Source of the DNA: an uncultured Microscilla sp.
GTDB taxonomy: Bacteria > Bacteroidota > Bacteroidia > Cytophagales > Microscillaceae
Assembly: GCF_947493425.1 (NCBI RefSeq)
Contig: NZ_CANLRP010000078.1
Coordinates: 1-38,377 of the forward strand
Direction of reading: 5' to 3'
DNA length: 38,377 nt
The translations under genes were made by a program, and so were the position numbers. Below the pieces are notes generated by a model, which saw nothing but the letters and a program-made list of their open reading frames with translations, had not been told where the DNA came from and searched no databases. Positions 31,603-38,377 of the stretch are shown one piece after another (the stretch's first letter is position 1; each line of letters opens with the position of its first letter).

Positions 31603-34600
31603 CTATTCTACCCGCTTACTTTGTGCTTCTTTCACCAATTTATACTTCACATTACGGGCATTTACCTGTTCGTAGTTGCCCTTGCCTTTGGCTACCAACT
31701 TTTCAAGAGTTTCAAATTTTTTGGTCATACTGCCAAAGCTAAACACAGATAGATTAATTCCCTTTGCTGCCCGTTTTTCTACCAGTTTATAAATGTATTT
31801 ACTTATTGGAAACTCTCCATCGGTGGCAAGAATAATCCGATTGTTTCCCCCTTCCTTGAAGTTTTTACTCATCCATTTGTACGCCAACTTGAAACCTGCC
31901 TTTACATTGGTTTTTCCTCTTGATCTTAGCTTATCTATCACCGCATTGATTTGCTCTTGGTTGCTTGCCGAGGTAGGCTTCAGCACAATGGCAGCATCTC
32001 CGGCATAGATCACAATAGACACGTCGTCTTGAGGACGCATAATACTAATAAGGTATTTAAAAGACTCTTTTAACAAGGGGAGCTTTTCTTTGCTCGCCAT
32101 AGACCCCGACACGTCTAACAATAACATCAGGTTATTGTGGGCAAAGCCTTTCATACTGGTCATGTTTACTCCCTGATAACTGGTATCTGTTTTTATGACA
32201 ATTTTGGGTGGGGGCAGTTGTTTTATTTTATGTGAATCACAGTCACAAGGTTTCTTGGCGCTGGTAGTAGTACTTTTTCTAATGCGTTTACCCGGCAAAC
32301 GTTTGCTTTGAGCCTCACGCACCATTTTGTAGGTAATGTTGCCTTGTGCTACTGCTTCAAGGTTGCCTTTGCCCAGCGATACCAGCTTTTTTAACTTTTT
32401 ATAAGCCTTGAGCTGGTCGGCAAAACTAAACACCGACAAGGCGATGTTTTCTACACCCTTTTGTTCAATCATTTGATACAAACCCTGGCTGATACTAAAC
32501 TCTCCATCAGACGCTAAAATAATACGGTTGTTATTGTTACTTTTATAGTTGTTTTGTATCCATTGGTACGCCAGCCTGAGTCCCGCTTCGCCATTGGTAC
32601 GCCCACTAGACTTCAGTGTATCTATTGCTTGCATAATGTGGGCTTTGTATTTGGCAGAGGTAGGGCGTAGCATTAACTTAGCTTCTGAACCAAACACTAC
32701 TACAGACACCTTGTCTTCAGGGCGCATAATATTTACAAGGTACTTCAGAGCGTTCTTGAGCATAGGCAACTCGTTTTTCATTGACCCCGACACATCTAAT
32801 AACAACATAAGGTTGTTATGGGCAAACCCTTGCATACTGTTCATGTTTACCACCTCACTGGCATCTCCGCAGTCACAGGGAGTATAACCCACCTTTTCGA
32901 AAGATAAAACTTTAGGGTATAGCATTTTTTTAAGGGTAGGTTGTACTACAAACTTTATCGATTGATTAAATTTTTTAATCAGTGTATTGTACTTGTAGTA
33001 AAGCCCTTGAATAGTTTGTGCCGATACCCGGTATTTGCCTTGTGCTTGAGCTATAGACTCAGTGGCCTGTACAAAAGACTTAACACTACGCCAGTTACGC
33101 TTAAGCAGTCGATTTTTACGGGAATAATCTATTTTTACGTGGGCAAACTCACTGGTAAGTGGTGTAGCCATGTTTTGCTTGAGCAATGCCTGAGATTTTT
33201 TCTGCATAAAGTCTTTAGCTGCAAGCATGACTGGTTCGCCCAAGTTTAAGGCTTTACTTAGCATTTGTTGGGCGCGGCTTGGAGGCAAAGCATTTTTATT
33301 GGTTGGATAAGCATTCTTTATTTGTTGAATATTGGCTTGTAGCCCATTTCTTTGTTCATCAAATATGTCAAACAGGTATTGATAACGCTTGAGAATTTGT
33401 TTAGACTTGGCAAACTGGTCTGTTTGATATCCTCGTTTTTTTAAGTATTCGTTTAAATGATACCCTAAACCTACCATTTCTTCCAAAATATTTTGAATGT
33501 TTTGCATTTGGGCATTGAGCACCAACTGGTAAGCCTGGGGTAGCTTTTGACTGCCTTGCTGTACTTTGTAAAACAATGACTTGGGGTAGTAGTAATTACG
33601 GGTAAAGTAACTAGGGTAATAAATATATTTTTTTCGGGGACGTTTGGTACGAGGGTCTATAGGCAAGTTTTTATTGTCAGCCTGTTCTTTTTCTTGTCTT
33701 TCTATGCGTTTTATTGTCTTGTCATGCCGCACAATGGTACTTACCAAGCGGTTATTTCGGTTAATAGAGTGGTTGATACACTCTACGTAATTATTCAAAG
33801 CACTTAATACTTTTAAACTAATGGGTTGGTTATGTGACTGCAGCGATAACGGAGGTACTGGTTTTTTTTGAAAGGTATTGGTTTTAGGGGGCATATTGCC
33901 ATTTTTGGCTGCAGGCAAGGCGTGAGTACTAAATCGGGGAGCTACCTGGCTATGGTACAAAAAATATAGCTGATTGCGACGACAGTTGTCTACATACTGC
34001 TTAAAGTAATTATATACTGAATAACGACTTGAGTAGTAGCTAATTCGGTAGCGAGAGTTTTTGTAAGTTATAGTGCTTTGGTCCCAAAGCTTTCGGCGAC
34101 TTTCCAGTAAACTGTTGGCAGCTCGTAAAAAACTGGTATAAGACATAATAGCAAAACCACGTATAGGAGCTTCATTAATGGTAGGCAACGCTTTCAAGTG
34201 CTTTTCAAGTGCTTGTACACTCTCTTTCAGTAACGCTTCATTTACATTTGCCTGAGGTGAAATAGTTTCTAAACTAAAGGCTATTTTTTGTTGAAAACGA
34301 TCTTCTGCTCTCAATAACTCCCGCATTTTTCGCTCTACCCTATGGTGAGGGTCTGAAGCTTTGTATGCCTGCTTACCCATACGCAGTACTTGGTTTTGCA
34401 AGCGTTGGCTTTGTGTCTGCAATTGCGCAAACAGTTTTTCATAGGCAGCGATTACTTCATCATTATGAGCAAACTTGTCTTTCTGATAAGACTTAGAAAC
34501 ATAGTATTGTTTGAGATCACTCTCAAGGGCAGCAAATTTATCAAAAATGCGATAAACAGCCTTGGCCTCAGCATTGAGCCCTGCAATACCTCCACGCAAT

Positions 34601-34872
34601 GCCTTGTTGTATTTGTCCTTTAATAAGAAGGTAATCTTTTTGTCGCAAAAAGAGGGTCTAATATTATAGTATACACGCTGCATTCGTTTGTAACGCTGCA
34701 CTTTTCGGTAATGAGACGATAAGCACCTGAGCATGGTTTTGGCTTCTTTTGACACTTGGTAATTAAATTGTAGGTAGCGATTCAATATTTTTTGTCGTTC
34801 GGAGCTCAATTGCCCAAAGGAGGGTAAAATAATACTAGAAGCCAGCACAAGGCTTAGAATAAATGCTTTCAT
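31603..34872 (-). CDS. Secreted protein with two tandem von Willebrand factor A domains
   Basis: 1089 residues. Signal peptide MKAFILSLVLASSIILPSFG. Residues 20-650 are helical and basic, with no family I recognise (LRCLSSHYRKVQRYKRMQRV; repeated RxxKY/YYxxR patterns). Two VWA domains follow, each preceded by PCDC and (N/V)NMxSMxGFAHNNLMLL. Each keeps the MIDAS metal site: DVSGS at 693-697 and 920-924, the threonine in GRTNGEAG or GKTNVKAG, and ASDGEF or ATDGEF. The copies are 227 residues apart and share most strands and the ending MVREAQSKR or LVKEAQSKR, so they are a recent-looking duplication. VWA domains bind protein partners through a divalent cation. A surface adhesion or assembly role is inferred. 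Its terminator is shared with mscS. Confidence 0.9.
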   Translation of the reverse strand: MKAFILSLVLASSIILPSFGQLSSERQKILNRYLQFNYQVSKEAKTMLRCLSSHYRKVQRYKRMQRVYYNIRPSFCDKKITFLLKDKYNKALRGGIAGLNAEAKAVYRIFDKFAALESDLKQYYVSKSYQKDKFAHNDEVIAAYEKLFAQLQTQSQRLQNQVLRMGKQAYKASDPHHRVERKMRELLRAEDRFQQKIAFSLETISPQANVNEALLKESVQALEKHLKALPTINEAPIRGFAIMSYTSFLRAANSLLESRRKLWDQSTITYKNSRYRISYYSSRYSVYNYFKQYVDNCRRNQLYFLYHSQVAPRFSTHALPAAKNGNMPPKTNTFQKKPVPPLSLQSHNQPISLKVLSALNNYVECINHSINRNNRLVSTIVRHDKTIKRIERQEKEQADNKNLPIDPRTKRPRKKYIYYPSYFTRNYYYPKSLFYKVQQGSQKLPQAYQLVLNAQMQNIQNILEEMVGLGYHLNEYLKKRGYQTDQFAKSKQILKRYQYLFDIFDEQRNGLQANIQQIKNAYPTNKNALPPSRAQQMLSKALNLGEPVMLAAKDFMQKKSQALLKQNMATPLTSEFAHVKIDYSRKNRLLKRNWRSVKSFVQATESIAQAQGKYRVSAQTIQGLYYKYNTLIKKFNQSIKFVVQPTLKKMLYPKVLSFEKVGYTPCDCGDASEVVNMNSMQGFAHNNLMLLLDVSGSMKNELPMLKNALKYLVNIMRPEDKVSVVVFGSEAKLMLRPTSAKYKAHIMQAIDTLKSSGRTNGEAGLRLAYQWIQNNYKSNNNNRIILASDGEFSISQGLYQMIEQKGVENIALSVFSFADQLKAYKKLKKLVSLGKGNLEAVAQGNITYKMVREAQSKRLPGKRIRKSTTTSAKKPCDCDSHKIKQLPPPKIVIKTDTSYQGVNMTSMKGFAHNNLMLLLDVSGSMASKEKLPLLKESFKYLISIMRPQDDVSIVIYAGDAAIVLKPTSASNQEQINAVIDKLRSRGKTNVKAGFKLAYKWMSKNFKEGGNNRIILATDGEFPISKYIYKLVEKRAAKGINLSVFSFGSMTKKFETLEKLVAKGKGNYEQVNARNVKYKLVKEAQSKRVE

Positions 34873-35017
34873 AACTTTGGTGTTTTTAAAATAGGTTCTT
34901 AGTGTATTGGGTGCTGGTGAAAGATAGCAAAATTAATTGTGTTTAAACCAACTGTCTAACCTGTGGTTGGCTTGATGAAGCGTTTATAAAGATATTTAAA
35001 GAACAAATAGAGGCCAA

Positions 35018-36022
35018 TTAGTAACCAAATCTTCTACGGCGAAACTTGGGGCGATGGTTTGATTTATTGATAATCACCTCAAAACGAAAGCCTGCAATGA
35101 GATAGAGGTCATTAAAACTTGCTTCCCCACGTTTATCGCGGCGTTCACCGTACCCTGCCAATACACTATAGGTATTTCCATCGCTGCCTGTAACGTCAAT
35201 TGTTGGGTGAAAATTTGGAGCGCGGGTTTGTCCTGAAACAGCTGCTTGAGTTTCTAACCCACGCGTGGCCATAGTTCTTACCAAGTCTGTTTGCAAGTCA
35301 CCCATATCAGGGTATAGTCCACTTACATCATCCAGGTGGTCAAAAAAGGTGTACCGCAGGGCGAGCTCAAACGATAGTGATGAAAAAGGAGTGATGTTCC
35401 AACGTGCCCCTATGCCGCCAATTGCGGCTGGCTGGATAAGTGAATAGGGCTTGGCATACCCTGGCTTACCCGACTGTTGTCCTTCGGTACCTAAAGGCTG
35501 CAAGTCTACCCAAGAGTTACTTTGTTCTACCGGAGTTTTGGCCTGAGGGCTATGATGAAACACCGCAGCACCAGCTAATATATAAGGAGTAAATATTCGG
35601 CGTTGATTGAACCTTCCTTTACTGGGGAAAATATCGTATACGCCTATTAAAGCAAACTCTAAAATGTTATTCCGAAAATGTAGATTTCTGGCATAACGAA
35701 ACTTATGTCGAGGGTGATCAGGGTTTGCTGCTTTAAAATCATCTCCCCTTATTTGCCCATAGGTAAGGTCGGCACGCAAGTGAAAGTGGTCGCTAAACTT
35801 GCGTGAAAGACTAAGGGTAAGGCTAGGGCGGGTAAGGCTAAACTCAGTAGACACATAGTTGCTGGTAGGGTTGAGGTCGCCAAAATAATGCATTGACCCC
35901 AGTTGTACACCAGCCGTCATGTAGCTCTCTGTAAAGCGCTTAAATATACGTTGTGCGTTAAGTTGAGAGAAACTTACATATAATAAAATCAATGTACATC
36001 CTAAAATTTTTTTATAACACAT
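35018..36022 (-). CDS. Outer-membrane protein (DUF6089-like)
   Basis: 334 residues. Signal peptide KKILGCTLILLYVSFSQLNA. The N-terminal block (YMTAGVQLGSMHYFGDLNPT) has the Gly-Asp-Leu motif of the DUF6089 group of Bacteroidota outer-membrane proteins. Barrel-like strands follow: TLSLSRKFSDHFHLRADLTY, LEFALIGVYDIFPS, FTPYILAGAAVFHHSPQ, AIGGIGARWNITPFSSLSFE, DLYLIAGFRFEVI. The C-terminal tail is basic (RPKFRRRRFGY), unlike the usual terminal aromatic strand, so the final strand may be FRFEVI. A promoter at 36084-36116 precedes it. Function unknown. Confidence 0.85.
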   Translation of the reverse strand: MCYKKILGCTLILLYVSFSQLNAQRIFKRFTESYMTAGVQLGSMHYFGDLNPTSNYVSTEFSLTRPSLTLSLSRKFSDHFHLRADLTYGQIRGDDFKAANPDHPRHKFRYARNLHFRNNILEFALIGVYDIFPSKGRFNQRRIFTPYILAGAAVFHHSPQAKTPVEQSNSWVDLQPLGTEGQQSGKPGYAKPYSLIQPAAIGGIGARWNITPFSSLSFELALRYTFFDHLDDVSGLYPDMGDLQTDLVRTMATRGLETQAAVSGQTRAPNFHPTIDVTGSDGNTYSVLAGYGERRDKRGEASFNDLYLIAGFRFEVIINKSNHRPKFRRRRFGY

Positions 36023-36083
36023 ATCTCCTGTTCCTTACTTTAACCTGATAGTTGACAATTGTCTTTAGCTGTGAATTTGAATA

Positions 36084-36116
36084 CAAAACTACCCAAAGTG
36101 ATGTAATATCTTTCAA
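36084..36116 (-). promoter_or_regulatory. Promoter of the DUF6089-like gene
   Basis: On the minus strand: TTG (36116-36114), 22 bases, TAGTTTTG (36091-36084). The leader to the ATG would be about 55 bases. Confidence 0.6.
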
Positions 36117-36254
36117 AAAAACGTCCAAAATACTAAAGCACATATCTTTGACTTCAAAAACTTACGTGAAATTGATAGCGAACCCCAAAATTATGTAGAA
36201 AACAGTGATTTTTGAGCAAAATGCTGTTCACCGAAGGAATAATGAGCCTACCTA

Positions 36255-36286
36255 ACAAAAGAAAACTGCGGTGCTTGCCGCAGTTT
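36255..36286 (-). terminator. Intrinsic terminator of the universal stress protein gene
   Basis: On the minus strand: AAACTGCGG, six-base loop, CCGCAGTTT then TCTTTTG. About 87 bases after the stop codon. Confidence 0.75.
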
Positions 36287-36372
36287 GTGAGTAAATGAAT
36301 TGCTCAAAAAAACAGGAGTGATGTGTTATCTATTGTGAGTAAATAAAATGACATTATTATGTTGGTATTTTC

Positions 36373-37236
36373 CTATATATAGCCCAGTTTCAGGTTTACC
36401 GTAAGCACAGGTTTTTCTGAATGATTAACTACACCTTCTGCAATGCTACCCATAAAGAAGTGCCACAAACCTTTACGTTGGTTGGTGGGAATTACTATTA
36501 CATCTGCATCTATTTCCTTAGACGCATTCAATACTCCTATCTCCTCATTTTTATCTGAGTAGGTGTGAAATGTGTAGTTTTTTAACCTTGATTTATACAC
36601 AAACTCTTCTTTTCTTTTTTCAAGTTCTTTACTTGTAAGAAAATTATTGGGTGTATTTATATACAACAAGTGGATATGATTTCCCCAAAATACCTGTAAT
36701 TGTTGCAAACGGTTAAGGGCAATAAACTGCTCTTCTTCAAGGTTAGTAGCAAATAGTACCGACTTCACCTCAAAGTTTTCTACCTTTTGAGGGATGGCAA
36801 GCACTGGACAAGTCATGTGACGCACTAGTTTTTCAGTGTTCGAGCCAGTCAGCACTTCTTCCAGACCTGAAGCGCCCGAAGTACCAGCCACAATCAATCG
36901 TACATCATTCTCTTTAGTGGCGTGGTGCTTGGCTTGTTGCAAAAAATTCCCGGTTTCCACCAATACATCTATCTCTATTCCTGCATATTGTGCACTACCA
37001 GCTATGTTTTCAAGCTCAGCCTTGGTAGCTTTTACCATTCGATTAAAGTGTTCTACCTGAGAGTAATCCACCCTAAAATCAGGGTGTATGCTGCCTTCTG
37101 CCATCAATGGTTCTATGACATGAAACAATACAATGCTTACATCATTTTTTTTGGCGCTTTGATTTGCCAAAGAAAAAGCTACTTCTAAAGCATTTTGCGA
37201 TTGTTCGGAAAAATCGTAAGGTACAAGTATCTTCAT
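36373..37236 (-). CDS. Tandem universal stress protein (UspA family)
   Basis: 287 residues: two Usp domains in one chain. The first (1-150; ILVPYDFSEQSQNALEVAFS) ends with the nucleotide motif G-x2-G-x9-G-S, seen as GTSGASGLEEVLTGSN from G118, then HMTCPVLAIP. The second (155-287) keeps the fold and ending GSIAEGVVNHSEKPVLTV but has PTNQ in place of GxxG, so it probably does not bind ATP the same way. Cytoplasmic; such proteins aid survival in stress. No strong promoter found; its terminator is at 36255-36286. Confidence 0.94.
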   Translation of the reverse strand: MKILVPYDFSEQSQNALEVAFSLANQSAKKNDVSIVLFHVIEPLMAEGSIHPDFRVDYSQVEHFNRMVKATKAELENIAGSAQYAGIEIDVLVETGNFLQQAKHHATKENDVRLIVAGTSGASGLEEVLTGSNTEKLVRHMTCPVLAIPQKVENFEVKSVLFATNLEEEQFIALNRLQQLQVFWGNHIHLLYINTPNNFLTSKELEKRKEEFVYKSRLKNYTFHTYSDKNEEIGVLNASKEIDADVIVIPTNQRKGLWHFFMGSIAEGVVNHSEKPVLTVNLKLGYI

Positions 37237-37431
37237 TGGGTGATAGTTATAAAGAATGTTAATCAGCTATTAAATAACTATGCCAAAATACGTGATATAT
37301 TCTGGATGATTCTATGATATTTATCAGGCAATATATTATTTTTTGTTCGATCGCTCCAAACATTGCTACATAACTCATCAACCCAACATAGCAATAAATC
37401 AGATTTGCACCATACAACACCCACCCAACAT

Positions 37432-37467
37432 ACAAAGCCCAATTCAAATCAATGAATTAGGCTTTGT
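37432..37467 (-). terminator. Hairpin, possible weak terminator
   Basis: ACAAAGCC and AATTCA pair with TGAATT and GGCTTTGT around a six-base loop, with one mismatched pair. The T-run on the minus strand is broken (TTTGTATG), so termination may be incomplete. Confidence 0.5.
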
Positions 37468-37503
37468 GCAAAGTATTAAAAACTTTGGAGGATTTTTTAA
37501 CTG

Positions 37504-37926
37504 TTACTCAGACCAATAATTTAATTGTACAAGTACTTGCTCTTTGTCTCCTGTAATTTCAACTGTTTTAGACGATGTTCCAGAGAAATAACCGTCTTGT
37601 GAATCGAAACGGTAAGTACCTGGTTCTAAAACAAAAGTGTCGCCACCATACTGCTGTCCGGGTAAAGGATCAGCGTAAATGTATTGACCTGTGGTTACAT
37701 TATAAGCTACAGGCTCAAACTGGTAACCATAGTCATTGTATACAATGTTGCCATTATCATCTACTGCCTGAACTTTTACCTCTACTTCGTCAAACTCAAC
37801 ATTAGTGCTTGTTCGAAGGTTAGTTTCAGTTTTTTTCGCCGTGTTTACAGGCATCACTTCTTCTTGGCTGTTGCAGGCGCTCAATGCAGTTACAAATGCA
37901 AGAGCTAGTACATAAGATTTTTTCAT
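37504..37926 (-). CDS. Small lipoprotein, 140 aa
   Basis: Lipobox LSAC at C18 after MKKSYVLALAFVTA. A Thr/Glu-rich linker follows, then a beta-type domain: VEFDEVEVKVQAVDDNGNIV, QFEPVAYNVTTGQYIYADPL, FVLEPGTYRFDSQDGYFSG, KTVEITGDKEQVLVQLNYWS. The EPGTYxFxS layout resembles small carboxypeptidase-regulatory-like or transthyretin-like beta-sandwiches, but no family is certain. I start at the ATG at 37926, which opens the signal; the frame continues upstream to 37986 without a signal there. A TAAGTTTG -7 box (37991-37984) lies upstream, without a clear -33. Confidence 0.8.
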   Translation of the reverse strand: MKKSYVLALAFVTALSACNSQEEVMPVNTAKKTETNLRTSTNVEFDEVEVKVQAVDDNGNIVYNDYGYQFEPVAYNVTTGQYIYADPLPGQQYGGDTFVLEPGTYRFDSQDGYFSGTSSKTVEITGDKEQVLVQLNYWSE

Positions 37927-38377
37927 TTTGGTTGTATTTTGATTATATTCCTGAGCTAATTTTCCTTCTTTATGAAGGATGCTCAAACTTATATAAAACC
38001 AATTATCTGTATGTGTTAAATTTTAACAAGGTTGATTTTGTTGTTTTAAATGCAATTGACAATCAGTCATTTATATTTTTATTTCACAATAACTTAATCA
38101 CAATATCATTTTGATGTTGGCTCAATGTCCGTGTTTTTATTGGTTTGTTTACGAAAAACAACGTGCTTGCTTGAGTGTTTGGTTTTCCAGCAGAGCAGTA
38201 ATTACCTAGAAGATGAGTTTGTCAAGTCAACCGAGAGTTTTTATTGTGGCAAAATCGTCTGTGATAACGGGGGAGTATGATAGAGGTATAAAGATTTGGA
38301 AATGGTACTAAAGTAAAAAACGAGACCCTAGCAGAATCTCGTTTTTCTTTCCTAACCACAAAGCTTATTAAATATCT
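37927..38377. other. Right-hand intergenic region
   Basis: About 450 bases with no convincing gene. It holds a TAAGTTTG promoter-like box on the minus strand near 37984-37991, and at the end a strong hairpin (38315-38350). Frames on the plus strand here lack signal peptides or conserved patterns. Confidence 0.55.
38315..38350 (-). terminator. Intrinsic terminator at the right edge
   Basis: AACGAGA pairs with TCTCGTT around an 11-base loop, with A6 and T5 flanks giving T-runs on both strands. It probably ends a minus-strand gene lying just beyond the window. Confidence 0.7.

Larger units (their letters stand above)
36023..36372. other. Intergenic region between the DUF6089-like and stress-protein genes
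   Basis: About 350 bases holding the promoter at 36084-36116 and the minus-strand terminator at 36255-36286. No gene is seen. Confidence 0.65.

Overview
The window is AT-rich chromosomal DNA of a Bacteroidota bacterium, most likely a marine gliding member of the Cytophagales (Microscilla-like). The evidence is a GldJ gliding lipoprotein, several Bacteroidota-type promoters (TTG, a 16-22 base spacer, then TAnnTTTG) in place of -35/-10 boxes, many signal-peptide-bearing beta-barrel and lipoprotein genes with few database-recognisable functions, and a LytS/LytTR two-component pair. No rRNA, tRNA, CRISPR array, transposase gene or prophage was seen. The genus is inference from general protein style, not from a marker gene.

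Layout, left to right. 0-2.4 kb: a peptidoglycan-binding/amidase protein, a small basic hypothetical gene facing it, and a long AT-rich gap. 2.4-4.6 kb: lgt (lipoprotein diacylglyceryl transferase) with a large insertion, and a secreted protein built of two copies of one domain. 4.7-7.6 kb: a probable operon of a signal-peptide-bearing YidD-like protein, a VTT/DedA-type membrane protein, and two paralogous TPR-like proteins ending in a PG(A/T)GxMYAG membrane region; the last two genes overlap. 7.6-8.1 kb: a gap filled with repeats. 8.1-9.5 kb: two minus-strand envelope genes. 9.7-15.3 kb: pheS, a secreted hypothetical protein, a PhoX-like lipoprotein and a di-haem peroxidase lipoprotein. 15.6-23.2 kb: a minus-strand block of gldJ, mfd, and a LytTR regulator with its histidine kinase. 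23.2-24.0 kb: a repeat-rich gap with a MITE-like element and a 58-codon gene for a small membrane protein. 24.0-31.5 kb: a serine hydrolase, a CbrC-family protein, a BIG2-BIG2-DM13 lipoprotein with a partner barrel, another barrel-like protein, a radical SAM/SPASM enzyme and an MscS channel. 31.6-37.9 kb: a minus-strand block of a tandem von Willebrand A protein, an outer-membrane protein, a tandem universal stress protein and a small lipoprotein.

Most of the content concerns the cell envelope. Lgt would lipidate the five lipoproteins encoded here (PhoX-like, peroxidase, GldJ, DM13 protein, small C-terminal lipoprotein). Housekeeping genes (lgt, pheS, mfd, gldJ) are intact and spread among genes of unknown function, so this looks like ordinary chromosome rather than an island. 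The least explained items are the YidD/VTT/double-TPR operon and a family of intergenic repeats (near 7.6-8.0, 15.3 and 23.3-23.9 kb) that share short modules and include one element with perfect 14-bp terminal inverted repeats.
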